DNA from: Sitta carolinensis
Taxonomy: Eukaryota; Chordata; Aves; Passeriformes; Sittidae
Length of the DNA: 64,000 nt
NCBI GenBank assembly: GCA_032173965.1
Contig: CM063292.1
Span: forward strand, 6,110,001-6,174,000
Direction: 5' to 3'
Positions 48,561-62,154 of the stretch are shown in pieces. The position numbers and the translations under genes are program-made. Every line of letters begins with the position of its first letter. Within the stretch, counting starts at the first letter, position 1. A model generated the notes under the pieces. The model saw nothing but the letters and a program-made list of their open reading frames with translations. It did no database searches and was not told the origin of the DNA.

Positions 48561-50454
48561 ATTTTCCCTTTCCCACCAGTTCTCCCACTTTCATCTTCCT
48601 TTTCTTATCACTTCAGCCATTTAAGTGCTCTCTGGCCTACTCTTGTTGAATAAAAATATAAGTAAAGACTAAGTTATTACTGGAGTTTAACAACATGCAC
48701 AATTGTTTTACAAAAAAAAAAAAAAAAAATCAGAATCATTTCTGGAATAATTTTATCAAAAATATGTGCTCCTGAAAGACAGAACATATTTCAAATAAAT
48801 AACACTTTTCTTCATTTTGTGAACCCACAGTAGTGGTCACATATTGCAAAATACTTTAAAATAATTACTTCTCATGAGAATGTTTAAATACCTAATAAAG
48901 CCAAAAGTTACTGCTAAGAACAGATCTGTAAAAATAAAGGCCTATAGCGGACATACTGTAAGATCATAACTTGACAACAGAAAAGGTACTTTATATTTTC
49001 ACCAAGTACTTTGTTTATAAATGAAACTATTTGAGGAAAAGAAAAAAGAGCTTTTTCTTTTAAAAAAGGATTACTCTACATGGGATTTCCTGCCTCCAAC
49101 ACCATCACTGACACAAATTTTGACTATTACCTTATCAGACTCCTTTTTCTTTGTGTAGTTCAGTCTTAGTAATACCTGCAGAATTCAGAAGTTTTGAGGC
49201 TGTATGTTTATGTTTGAAGTTAATAGTGTATATCAGCTCTTTAGTGTGCCAAAATATTTGTAAGCAATGTATTTTCCTAAGTAAAATAAAGTGCTGCCAC
49301 CCCAAACATCGCCCACACAATACAATGTGTATAAAAAGGAACACGTTAGCAGTAAGCAAACTGTCATAAGCAGAGCACTGTATTTAATATTCAGATCAAG
49401 GCATCTCTGTCTCATCCCAGCAAACCCTTTTGACAAAAGCCATCCAATGTCTGCCAGCAGTATTGAGTCCAGCTGAGGACAAATTTCAAGATGAACCTGA
49501 AATCAATTTGCCATCAAATTTTCATGCTTCTCCCAGACTATCTGTGGCATTTTAATTACAAGCACCCTAGGCGGGGGGTACTACAGATATTGACACTTAG
49601 CTCCTACAATAAACTTTATTGGCAACCTCTGTCTGAATGTAGTACTCAACTAGAATAACAAGAAATATATGAGGATATCTAAGCAATAAGGTGGCATAAT
49701 CACTTTGGAGTGGTTTTGTTCCTAACAGTGGACATCTCTACTAAAGAAACATTCCTGGATTAAAATAAACATCTGTTCGGTGTAAAATTCACTTTTGTTG
49801 TGAACTTGTACAAAATCCCAAGTCCTTCAAGAAGATAAGCAACATTAAATTTGTTCTTTTTCCCATTTAATTTGGTGGTGTTCTTATCTAGCCTTTATAA
49901 ATTCCTGAAGTCGTCCTCGCTAGAAATGAAGTTCAAATTAAACCAGGAACTGGCTACAGAATCTAGGATTGCCTTTCCATCTATTTCCATTCCCAGTCCT
50001 CAAGATTCCAGTGCACAATTTACAAGGGCTAAATATCTTGGCAATTAGGGCTCTAAACTGGAGACGAACCAGTGATTCTCAAGTTCTGCAGTGTACAATT
50101 TGGAACTTTTCAGTAAAGGTATTCAGAAGCAGTACACAGACATGCAGTGTCTTATTGAGCACCACGAGGGCAAGGCTGCTTGCAAGACAATTTTCCTCAC
50201 TATGAAGTGCTTAAGAGAATGAAAGATTTATAAAAAAAGAGACATTTAGAGATGTTACCATGCCAGCACTTTTGTTGGAGGTCTGTTATGCATGGTCAGG
50301 GGAGATGGAGAGAGAAAACAAGGCTTATATTCACTCCAAACTGAATATAAATCTGAAACTCAGAAAAATCAGCCTATAAGTTGCAACAAGATGCTAAACG
50401 TAACAAACACACAAAAGAAAGGAAATAAAATAATTTAAATGTTACCCCTCCACC
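48561..50454. other. Unannotated DNA
   Basis: A18 run at 48712-48729. At 50068 'cagtgattctcaagttctg' faintly recalls the terminal inverted repeat of old hAT-Charlie DNA transposons, but no partner end was found. No gene recognised. Confidence 0.5.
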
Positions 50455-50522
50455 ACATGGCAGGAGGGTTGGAACTAGATGATTTTTAAGGTCCTCACCA
50501 ACCCAAACATGATTCTGTTACA
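50455..50522 (+). mobile_element. Very short CR1 3'-end fragment, sense
   Basis: 'gcaggagggttggaactaga', 'tgatttttaaggtcctcacc' and 'aacccaaacatgattctg' match the last 60 or so bases of CR1 including one terminal octamer. Extreme 5' truncation is usual for this family. Confidence 0.88.
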
Positions 50523-53500
50523 CCCTAATGCAAGAAGAGAGGAAGTGTGTAGTGACCGTAAAAGGCACTGACAGCTGAAAAAGATTCAGTAATTAAGAAC
50601 TGCAGGGTGCTTTGTTCAGGTGTGGTTTGATATTTCCTAAGCTGACAGGTAGAGGATGTCAGCAGCATCCTCCTGATTTATAGGGGATATGAAGGGGTCC
50701 GGGTTGTTGGTTATGCTGGAGTCCCAACACAAAGGGCAAAAAGCTGAAAAATGAAGGGTTATAATCTAGGGAATTGCACAAATTAACAAATAGGACCAGA
50801 CAACCATTAGTTTCCCAGACCCCATGAATTCAATGGAAGTTGTATTCCCTATTTGTGTCCATTGTTCATATATGAAATTCAGGGTCTGACTGAAACCAAT
50901 TCACTTGAAACACTGAGTGACAGCATCACTGCAAAAAAAACACTGGTGATGTTCCACCAGACAATAAAAAAATAGAAATTGAGCTTCATTGCAAATGTTT
51001 ATTGTAGCATTAAAACCCAGTTATTTTTTTTTTTTTTTTGCTGTTGAGTATAAAACAAACACAGAATTTTTAAAAATTATTGATTAAAACATTTAATACA
51101 AATTGTAGTAGAAAAGCATCTCACAATTTTAGTCATTTTTCAGAGTACTCAAGTGGTTTTAAAACATTCTGCCTCATGACACACACATCCTGCTTTTAAG
51201 GCTTAGTAGAGATCACTTTTTTAATTCCAGCCCAAACTCTGACGTGAGAGCAGGCAGTTTGCAGTAGGAATGGCAGAGGCAGCCTCAGAAACCTGGGGAG
51301 AGCCCAGGCAGAGCAGAGAAGTCCCTGGGTGAGAGCACTGCTGCCTGCATCCAGGGGACATCCATCAAGCCTGAGCAGAGATCTTAGAGAAGCTCATTTT
51401 AAAGGTGCCACACGCAGAACCAACCTTTCTTGGCCTCTAAACCAAATTTTTTTGAGGCTTTTTTACTGTGAAAGATCTGTTACATTCCTGTACGTACTGA
51501 AGTCAACACATGGAATTAAAGTGCCTCAAATCTTGAAGTATTTTTAACAAAATATTGCCCACCATCTCATGGTAATCCTCATATTATTCATTTACAACAT
51601 TGTTTAAACAAAATATTTAAGTTAAGAAAAAAAGTCCTGCTCACCACTTTCAGCTACAGCTACAAAGCAGGGCAGGGTGGCTGGTTACCCATAAAATATA
51701 GGTTAACATACAATTTTTTGGGGGGAAACTACCTTCTTATATGTTTATCCTCACAAAAACAATTTAGCTTTTAATAGTGAGCATATAAAAGCAATCATGT
51801 GGAGGTAATTTTTTTAATTCCTGGAAAATGATAGAGACTGAAATATTTACTTCACTCATATGACCTGATAATAAACACATGAACAAAAGTCCAAGTTGGC
51901 TGTCAGTTTCCTACAGAGGAGTTACAACAGAAAAATATTCAACAAGTCAATTACTTTATTTAAAGTACATGGTGCTTGGCCTAAATTTTTTAAAGTGAAT
52001 TCCTAAAATCATATATGTGAAAGAAAAGCTGTATGAAGGCAACTTTTATTAAGTATTCTTTTGCCAATAAAATATTGGCATAAGCTGATCTAATGGCTTA
52101 AAAATCAGATTGTTAATCTGACTGTCCATTGGATATTTGCTGTGGGCATCCTGCAGTTTCTTAAATAAAGCATTAGCTTGAGCCACAAAGAATAAACAAA
52201 GATTCTCAGGATGATTTAAAATGCTCTTGGGATATACACCCCTTAATAATTGAAATAACAGACTTCAAATGTGAACATCGTTTGGGCAACATATTCTTTC
52301 AATTAGTTTTGTTTTAGTATAAATATGCCAGGAACATGGAATCTAATGTCATATGGGGAATTTCCTGAAATGGGGCACTACTGCTATTAAAGTGATCTGA
52401 TTCAAGCTCTCAGAGTTCCACACACAGGGTGCAGCATTCCCATTTGGAAGTGACTGCAGTTCTCAGTAGCCAAGAACAACAACGTTGTTCAAGCCACTCC
52501 CCAAGGCACAAGGAGCTCAAACTCCTTTATAAAACTGGTGTGTGAGATAATTCACCTATACATCATTTTACAGACCCATGCACATTACATAACAAAACCG
52601 AGTTAATATTTGTGCTGTGCCTCAAAGATGTTGCAAATGCTTTTATTACTAAAAAACTGCATTTTTCACAGATCAGCACTGAAACTTTAATGAACTTCTG
52701 GATGTTGAAATACATGTTACAAATCACTTAGTGATTCTGGTTTTAACTTCAGACTCCTACATGAGGAAAGGAGGATTGAAGTTTACACTCATTTTAGGGT
52801 ATGATGTTTCAAAAAGCTGTGTTGTTTATTTCAGGTATTTCTGGCAGGCATTGAGCTGACATGCAATGGGAATAAATACACAGGAATTACACTGAATACA
52901 GAGAACTTCTAACACAGGAAAGTGGGGACAGGAGGAGAGCCTTTTGTTACCTAGGAGTAGCTTCCCCTACTGAGTAACCCTGTAGAAACTTCAGCATTTT
53001 ATGCCCCAAATAAATTAAATACAACAAAGCTGGAACAAATGGCTCCTCAGGATAAAAAAAGACAAATGGCAGAAATAATATTTCATAGAATTTGCAGTGT
53101 AAGAAGGAAAAAAGGCCAGGTTTATATCTCTGAAAAGAACTAGGGAACACCAACAAGACACTTACAGACTTCATTTCTGCTCCAACTTTCACTCCACAAA
53201 ATATTTCAGTTTAATAAGCAGCTCTGTCACAAAGCACATCAGCTATATAATTTGATAGAGTTAATAATGGAACAGCTTCAAATATTGTGTTCCCTCAAGT
53301 TTTTGGGAGTTTCACTCATCCAATCTCTTGTACAATGTACTCACATGTGTTTCGTACATTTAGCAAAGACAAAAATGAATTTTGCATGCAAGGCTAGCAT
53401 TTTCATTGTCATCAAGAAAAGTTAATTACTGAATAAATTGCAAGCTCAGAAATATAATGCATTAGGACAGAACCTATCCTTTTTGCCTGAAGAACCTATT

Positions 53501-54266
53501 AAACTTCATCTCGTTAGCAGAGTGAAAAATCTTAATTATCATTTTGTTTTGGACAAATCCTTGCCGAGTCTGAGCTGTCTATTGCAAATATAAAAGGAGA
53601 GGGACTCAGCAGATGAGGGTTTACACAGCATCATTTTTGAGTATTTCATGAAATCTGACAGTATAATCTCTGACTTAAGAAACCAGAAACTACCAGCAGT
53701 TTCTCTGCTTTTCTGTATTCCATGCAGCTTTGAAGTCCTTTTCATTTATCAGCCAATGAGCTGTTAAAAAGTTACATATAGTTAAAATCATAACTGTGTG
53801 GTTAAGTGTGCAATATAAGTTTTTAACAAAAAAAAAAAGGCAATTTCGGTTCTTGCACAAATTCCATCTCAGATTTCCCAGAACAGCTGTCACAAAACAT
53901 CCAGAATATCAGATTGCAAACAGCCCGCCAACCAATCAAGTCACAACATTTAACTTGATGCATTTAAAATGAGTTTATCTTTAAGCTTTTGGGTTATTTG
54001 GTTTTTTCCTTCAGTGAAAGAAGCAGACACAACACTAGAGAAGATTTATATTCATTATTTCACTTAGCATTTCCAAAGAATTTTTACTGTCTAGATTTTG
54101 GACGTCATTTTTTTCAGATTATTATCACAACATAAGGGGAGCTCTGCATCCACAGTCCCACTAAGAGGCCTGTTAACCCATGAGCTCACACTCCTTTGAC
54201 ATTAAATTCTGACCAAGAAAGAGAAATTATTCCGGTGTGGGAGAAGGCAAGGAAGCATGAGACCTA
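50523..54266. other. Unannotated DNA
   Basis: T16 run at 51024-51039. Two perfect small hairpins lie close together: TGCCAATA/TATTGGCA (52062-52080) and TCAGATT/AATCTGA (52105-52121). A GC-richer patch at 51240-51370 holds no recognisable exon. Confidence 0.5.
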
Positions 54267-54283
54267 TTTTTTTTTTTTTTTTT
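54267..54283 (-). repeat. Poly-T tract, 17 bases
   Basis: Seventeen T residues, lying 46 bases before a 61-base A tract with which they are complementary. Confidence 0.97.
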
Positions 54284-54328
54284 AATTCAAGGCAGGATTT
54301 GAAAACGTTCCAAATTAAACAAAACAAA

Positions 54329-54329
<1 letters not shown>

Positions 54330-54390
<61 letters not shown>
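54330..54390 (+). repeat. Poly-A tract, 61 bases
   Basis: The longest homopolymer in the window, preceded by 'aaacaaaacaaac'. Exact length in the assembly may be unreliable because homopolymers this long are prone to sequencing and assembly error. No processed transcript body is visible upstream. Confidence 0.97.
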
Positions 54391-54392
<2 letters not shown>

Positions 54393-57300
54393 AACACTCA
54401 AACCATTTTCCACTTCTTGGAAAACAAAGTCAAAAATCATTCAGTCCCATTTTTGGATCTTTTTACATCAGGTCCTCTACTGAAAGAACCACCTTCCTTT
54501 TTGCTTCTCTATTTTATATTTGTGAAGGGGTTTCAAGGTAGAGCTAATAAAAACCACTGTGGGAGGGCAGCTTCTGTGTTCTCACCCAACAGATCACCAC
54601 AACTTTGTTAACCCTAAATCATTCTGGAATCTAAAAGAAGTGCATAAAGAGACAGCAGCATGAACCCACATGGCCAGCAGAAGGCTGCACAAATCATGGC
54701 AAAAGCCACGTGAGGGGTCCACAGCAGACCAACAAAAAGGCCAAAGAATAAAGGCAGACCAGGTGACTGCAGATATTTCTAAAAACACACTGAAGGTGTA
54801 AAAGGAGAAGAAGCCAAATTCAGCAGAGGTGAGACTGCCAGCAGGTAAGGATGGCTTAAAGCTGCCGATTTCTGATATGGCACGAAACAAGTTTGGGAAA
54901 CGATCCCCTGTTTAAGTGAGGGTGTTCAGCAGCACAGCTGAGAGCTGCAATCACACAAAAGCTGGGGGCAGTGGGGTTTCATGCATTCCTGTCCCCAGGG
55001 CCCCTCTGTACGGGCAAATGAAAGCTGTAATGACCCACTGCATAAATTAAACCTCTCAAAGACAGAATACAATACAAGATTGATGTGTAAAGACTGGGCA
55101 CAAAATAGCAGGATAGCTGCAAGGCCATAACCACGTCTTGAGAGGAGATTACAGACTTGGGGAGTTTAACATCTTGTTTTGAAGCTATTGCTCAAGGAAA
55201 GACTTTTAAACCTGTATATTAAAACTAATGAGCTAAATAGGCCATGCATTAAAAAACTGAAATCTGGTGTCATTCTTGGAAGAGCGAAGACAAGGATGAT
55301 CATTTTTTGCTCCCCTGAATGTTGAATTACAGTGATTAGATTCTTCTACAAGCTGCATTAATTTGTTATTTGCATGGAAACAGTGTAATAGGAAAACATT
55401 TTCCACATTAGTGCAACAGACAGCTTTTATGCCTGAGCCCTATAAAGAATAAATTTGCAATTTTCCAGAAAGAAGTAAGGTAATGAATAACAGGAATTCC
55501 AGTGTGGGAATACTACTTCTCTGTATAGTAGTAATTTTAATTAAATATACAAGATTTGAGACTACACCATTTTCACTGCTGTCTCCTCAGAGGCAATGGC
55601 TTGTTTCAGCCATGTGGTCAGGTATTTTCAAATAATATAAGAAAGTTAAATTTTAATAATCAGTAAAGACACTGATGTCCCAAAAGGAGACTTAGTAAAA
55701 TCAGGTTGACATACAGAACTACGTTAAAATAGGCATAAATGACTCATGATTCATATTCCATATTCTTAAATATATTCAGACCCAAAGTGTGGATATATTT
55801 TCCTGTTTTAGCCCAGAAGTACTTGCCATTTTTATTTAGCAAGAGCATTAATGATGACTTTTTCTCCTGCTGCAAAAATCTCACTATATTTCATACAATT
55901 ACGGAAAGGATAGATGTAGCTAAAAGCCAATATTAAGGATAATGGCTCAAAGGCTAATATAGTATTTTATCAGCTTCAGCTCATAAAAGGGATGAATTTC
56001 ACACGCTTTTTCCCCACTTTGTTAGCAAATAGGCAGGCAACTGCTGTTTCCTGTGACCAGGAAAGCTGCTAAAGTGTTCACACCAAGTTCTTTAAAGATA
56101 CCTGCTGCTACAGCAGGTGATTAAATCCAAAACTTAAAATCATTTTTTTCCATCAGATTTTCTTAGATAGCAGACACCACGTGGTTAGTCCAATTTACTT
56201 TGTAGAACTTCAGATTTTTTTCAATTAATTTTAATAACTTTAACATACAACACTCTTAAATTGGCTCAATACTGAGATCCAAAGAGCTCTCCACAAACAC
56301 AGATGTCCTACATCTTTAACCTGCTGCCACTGAAGACAGCCATTTCACCCTGCTGCAGGACTTTTTCTCTTTTTCAATTAACATCAGTGGACTATACTTA
56401 GTATTTTTACTGGTTTAGTTCAGTTGTTAGTACTAAATGTAGGACTGTATATTAATTGCAAATGGCAATAAAAAAGGAGGGAAAAAAAAAAAACCTTGAA
56501 AAGGTTACTGAACATCAAGATAAATCAAAAAAGAAATAGCTTCTAGAAAACTAATATTTGTATCCTTATAGTGTTAATTATGCCCTAGATTTTAAGGAGA
56601 TTTTAAATTGCCTCTTTCAACAGATGTTCTCTTAAAAGAACAGCTTATTTGGGAAATGACAGGTCTTTGTCAAAGCTTACCCAGTGGAATACAAAAATTA
56701 GTACCAACTAACTGTAGCCCCAAGTACTACAAACTCTTTATTCTCAACAGCAATATGACCCCCCCGTCAGCAGTGAGCTTACTAATTACATATATGTAAG
56801 GGAACTGCAGCAGCCACAAAGCAGCAGCCACTTCCACCCACTGGTGCAGCTGATGAGCTCCCTCTTCACAGGGACCCAGTGAATTCAGTCACATATACAA
56901 AATGTGGCTCGATGGCAGGAAAACCCAAAAAAAAACCACAAAAAAAACCCAAACAAACAAAAAAACCCTTATTCTACCCCAAGAGACACACAGAAATCTG
57001 CCCCCAAGCTGCCTCTTCCCTTCCTTCATTTTTCAAACAATAGGAAAATTTGGAAAAAAGGGATCAAGTATCATATACTTCTGCTAGCTATGGATGTTTA
57101 TTTTATAGAAATGAAACTATTAAAAAAGAACAAGAACAGCCTCAGATTTTTATAATGCAATGCTATACTTTAGATGTTTGAAGTGGTAATAGAAAAAGTC
57201 ATGTAAAGCAATTTCAAACAAGCAGATGTGAATACTCATACCAAAACCCTGATTTCTAGACTCAGGAATGAGAAATTTTCTATTGGCATAAAATTTGCTG

Positions 57301-59922
57301 GTGGCATAAATCAAATTTAATCAAAACAATAAAAGTCATGGATATTAATTTTTACAATACACTTGTCACATTGTGGGCTAAACCCAAAATTATTCTACCA
57401 GGTAAATCTGAACATTCTTGATTATTTTCCACATGAAGTAACCCATCTAGAATTAATCCAGGTTGTTACTGCCATGGAATGCAACCCTCTGGGTATTTAG
57501 CTGGTCAACAGCTTCCTATTAAATCAAGAAATTATGTACCAAGAAAACTGCAACATTACAGCAGAAAATTTCTCCTCCATAAACAGCTTAAGAATTCTCT
57601 ACACCTAATCCAAAGCGTAACCAAATGGGCCTTGAGTTAAAATGCACACTTTTTGGCAAAATCATTATCCTTATAATTGAGATCTTAATTGAACTCTGGT
57701 TTCAAAAATAGATATTTTTGGTATCTTCCCATGTCAGAACTCCCTTGACCTAAAAGGAGCAAGGACTTCAGCCCACACGTACCCTGTCTTGCTTCTGGGT
57801 TACTTTGCTGAACTCAAATCAGTGGGATTTAGTCACCAGTCATTTCCACCTATCTGGCATTCATCTTTAGAATATAATAGGTTTGGAACTGCCTTTTTCA
57901 TTTTCGAATTCATGGTTGCTTGGTGGTCTTAATTTTCTCTGAGTATTCAAAGATGACAGATTAATAGGTGGTTCTTTGCAACTGTGTGGGCAGATCTTTA
58001 ATGGAGCTCATTAGTTTATATTACTGAGCAGCATGTAGAGATGTGGAACTGTTCCTGGAGGACAACACTTCTACTGCTAAATTTTTAAAAATAAAATAAA
58101 TAAATTCAAATCCTCAATTCAATGATTAAATAAATACCAACTAGGTAAGTTTAAGTGAAGAAACAATTAAGTAAATTAATTATTCAGTAAAAACATTAAA
58201 GAAAAATCAAAAATTAATTGTGGTGGTACAGTGGGGGTTTTTTCCCCTACAAAATTCAGCTGTCCTTAATATCAAAAAAAAAGGGAATCTTTTGAGATTT
58301 CCCAAGCATACCTTGTACATCTGTTTGTAATCTAGGACACCCAGTAGTACAACAGACTCAACCCAGCAGAGAATTCTGTGGTCTTTTCTATCATAATAAG
58401 CCTTGAGCTAGGACTGGATTATGAAAAAAATAATAATCACAACATTAAATGCAAGTCAACCTTGGCACTCAACCAAAAAACCCGGGACATTTATATGAAC
58501 ATGGCACACATAAAAGGATTTCATTTTACACAAAACATTTTTCATTTAACTTTATTGGACTTTTTTCCAGCACCTGCTTAGGTTTCCAGGTAACCATGAA
58601 GTTTAATAAACCTGTACAATGATAATTAAACATTGTAAATAATTTATCTGCCTAATCTTCCTAACTGGCCTTTTATTCCTTTGTAGAAAAGTGATCCTTG
58701 CTGGCATTCTGAATAAGGTTTGCAAAATAAGTGCGGCGAGGAGTGGTAGCATAAAGTGGATTTGCTCTCAATAATGTATGAAGCCACATGCTGGGTAGAG
58801 GAATCCTCACAAAAGTGGTACCACAGCAATCTGTTCCTTTCATCTGCAGCCAGCATTTAAAGTGAAGGTGCTGCTCCGAATCAAAAGCACAATCATTCAT
58901 TTGTGAGCAGATGTCCTTCACACGGCAGGCAGCACTTTTTCAAAACAGAGCTGAACAAATGCACTGCTGTGAGACAAGTTCCCCTACCCATTAAAGAAAG
59001 AACACAGTATATATTAATTTAGCAGGTTGTTGAATGTTTTAAAGTAGAATTTATGAAGCGGAAAAAGCATGTGGTGAAACAAAATGGCTTTCAAACTAAA
59101 ATATGAAAAACCTCCTCTAGTTATTCACTTGCAAAATGCAAGAGTCTAGGGCTCGTGACAATAGTTTATGCAGGAAATAAGCTGAAATGCGAGCTGGGTG
59201 ATTTTCCACACGACACTCAGGTTATTAACTAAAAGACACCATTAATTTGATAACACGTGCATGATTGTGAGATTGCAAGTATATGTACTGTGTGTTCACA
59301 TTTGTTGATAGAACTTAGGAGCAAATCAAAGTAAACATTGTTTAAAGTTGTTGGGACTCTGCACCACTCAGCAGAGTAACCCAGAGAGCTGCTCAGAAAG
59401 TGAGTTCTGACACTTTTGATTAAATAGAATTTCCTAGTTCTCTCTGCACACACAAGCTTTCTTTGGAGGGTATTTCTTTTTCTAAAAAAACACAAAGCTC
59501 TGGGTGTGGCCCATGCACTCTGTGGTAGATGAAGGTTCACTCTGACCCCCTGAGTGAGGCTACAAGTTTTGCTGTGCAAGTTACAGCGGCTGCACTTTCC
59601 ATTATTGGATCACATTCCTACCGTACACATTAAAATATATACAATAAAATAATATGCAAACACTTTAATCTTTACTCATAACCAAAGCTCCAAATTTAAT
59701 CACAACTCCCCCCCATTTACAGCAATTGTATGTGCTGGATGTATTTTGACACCAACACAGACCTTTCAGAGCAAGGTGCTATCAAACGAAGGCACACACA
59801 TCAAACTCTTCTGCAATCCCTGAAAGGCACTGCATCCCTTTAAGTGCATTTTTTAATTAATATCTATGGGCCAGGTAGTTCCTCTGTCTCTTTTTCGTCC
59901 TGTTGTAAAGACTGAGGGCAAG
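54391..59922. other. Unannotated noncoding DNA with CNE-like stretches
   Basis: Stretches at about 55330-55450 and 58640-58930 have mixed composition, no low complexity and no repeat likeness, and read like conserved noncoding elements; conservation cannot be seen from one sequence. ACCTGCTG/CAGCAGGT at 56100-56118 is a perfect 8-bp hairpin with a 3-base loop. An A/C-rich low-complexity run covers 56918-56968. No exon recognised. Confidence 0.45.
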
Positions 59923-59988
59923 CCACAGGATGCACACGATGATTTTAGACAGCTCCCACAGGATGCACACGATGATTTTAGACATCTC
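59923..59988. repeat. 33-bp tandem duplication
   Basis: Two adjacent 33-base copies (59923-59955, 59956-59988) containing CAGGATGCACACGATGATTT differ at a single base (G at 59952, T at 59985). The period is 11 codons, so overlapping frames stay open, but no protein is recognised. High identity indicates a recent duplication. Confidence 0.95.
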
Positions 59989-62154
59989 CCACAGCCTGTC
60001 CAGCCCCCCAGTCCCACCCAGGCAGTGCAGTGCCCTCCCACCCTGCACCCTAAAATCTTCCTGCACCCTTAGTTCAGCTCCCTCAGCACCTGATCACACC
60101 CAAACACACATCAAACCTGAGAACCACCTGCCTCTGCGAACAAAACCTACATCTTCTCTTCCTTCTTCCCTCTCATTTCCCATAACATGGCTTATAAACC
60201 TCAATATTCACAATTATTTTATCCACATTAAATAAACACACAGTTTTGCTCCCCACACAGAAAAAGGCTGACTCCTTTTTGCAGAAAACATACTATTACT
60301 AGCAATATAATTGTTATAAGGAGTACTGCAATTTAAAACTGAATCTCTGTTTATATATGCATGATTATTATAGCAGGAGTCATTTGTGGAGAGCTCACAT
60401 ATAAAAATGCAGCTAATAACTCTTAGTGTAATGATTAATCAATTTATGAATATATTATTTAAACTAATAGTTCAGGTAGGGTATCTTAAACAAGTTACAG
60501 AGTACATCGACCAATTCAAATACCAGCTACTAGATCAATAAGAAACTCTAAGTACCTCTAGGGAATAGGTTCACTTGCATAAGAAACTGTGAATTTTTAA
60601 AATCCTTCTATTGGGAGAATAACCTCATCAAAAATAATTGCTTTAGGCCATTATCTTTGGATTTTGGCAAACTGTATAGTAAAGTAGAAATTCAGGTAAG
60701 AATTTGACATTGTATAACTATTTTTACACTGTTGCAAAATGAATTAATTTTTTTTCTTTAAACTGGTCAAAGGAAAAACAATACCTGATACATCTGTTCA
60801 GCTTTTCAACACATTAGTACTTAAAATACAACATGGTTTATGTGAACACACTGTCAAGACTATGCCTTAGGCTCAATATCAATGAAATATGTTTATAAAT
60901 AAATATCAGATACTTTACCCTAAAATTTTGGAAACAAATGGGAAACAAAACAAAACAAGCAAACAAAAACCCCAAACTTTAAACTAAGTATTTTTAAGGC
61001 AAAACTAAAAAAGAAAACAGCAGGAAACCCTGGCAAAAAATGAAACAAACAGGTACCCGGTCAAACCAGACAATTTAGCTTGTTGGCAACCACCATGAAA
61101 AGGTTTCTGTACTTGATTTAGTACTTTTTAAAATCTGAATATATAACTTTAATCTTTCAAAGCAGGATTTTTAATTAAAGGTACCAAGTGCAAATTCACA
61201 AATCCACTGCCCTGCTCTCCCTCTGATGCTAAAGGTGTGCTTTATCTCCGTTTCAAGTGATACTGCATTTTAAAAATTAATTAGTAGCTTGCAAGAACAG
61301 CCACACATTATTGAGTAAGTACCAGCATTTAAGTGAAACAGATGAAATATTGGTAAGCAATGCAGACCACAGTATAAGTATGTGAAGGGGGTCATAGGCT
61401 AATCCCTATTGATTTTCCAAGTACGCGTACAGCACCGCTGGGAAAGGCCAGTTCTGTTGGCAATCAGCTAGCACAAATACATTATAAATCTTACTGTCCA
61501 CCTTCACTGATCACTGTCACTTACTTCCTCCACTAAAGACCATGAGGAAACTACAACAAATCCACTGACAAACAACCAGGAACTAATTTTAAAACCGTTC
61601 TCCTTAGGCATAATTTCAGAACGCTTGTGAGGTACATAACGTAAAGCAGAAACGTTTCAAGGAGCAATATGGGACATGCAATAACTGTTCTGAGAAATAA
61701 TCCACCAGAAAACTGCTGGGCCATTGAGAGGAGGAACACAAATAATGATGAACAAGTAATTCACATTAATCTTACAAACTAACATGAAAATTCAGAGCAA
61801 ATGCTCATTTGCCTGTTGGTGCAGGGAACTGAAACACATGAATTTCCCAAAGCTCAATGAAGATGATGCTGCCCTGGCAGTGAAGGAGCCAGCAGACTTC
61901 TATCAGGAGTTATGCCCCATAACCACTCCTTAGTGCAAGATTCACAACACTGCAGAGAATAAGCAGGGTCCAGACCAACCCCAGCAGCAGCAAAGAGCTC
62001 CAGTGGCCATGAGATAATTCTCATATGGAGCACAGGAAAGCTCAAGGCTTAACCAATGGACTTCACACGGGAAACAAGGACAGTGTTCTCAAAGGCACAA
62101 ATGTGGTACTGAAAAGAGTAAAACACCACTCATTTCCTGTCATTGTTACCATTT
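59989..62154. other. Unannotated DNA
   Basis: C-rich patch at 60000-60070, A/C low-complexity run at 60937-60975, and a 10-base palindrome GTACGCGTAC at 61421-61430. AT-rich unique sequence at 60280-60480 reads CNE-like. No gene recognised. Confidence 0.5.

Noticed and set aside
50068..50088. hAT-Charlie-like terminal inverted repeat
   Set aside because: Only about 15 bases resemble it, and no matching inverted end or 8-base duplication was found.
54594..54890. 99-codon - strand frame with hydrophobic segments
   Set aside because: No recognisable family; hydrophobic text is expected from T-rich codons on this strand.
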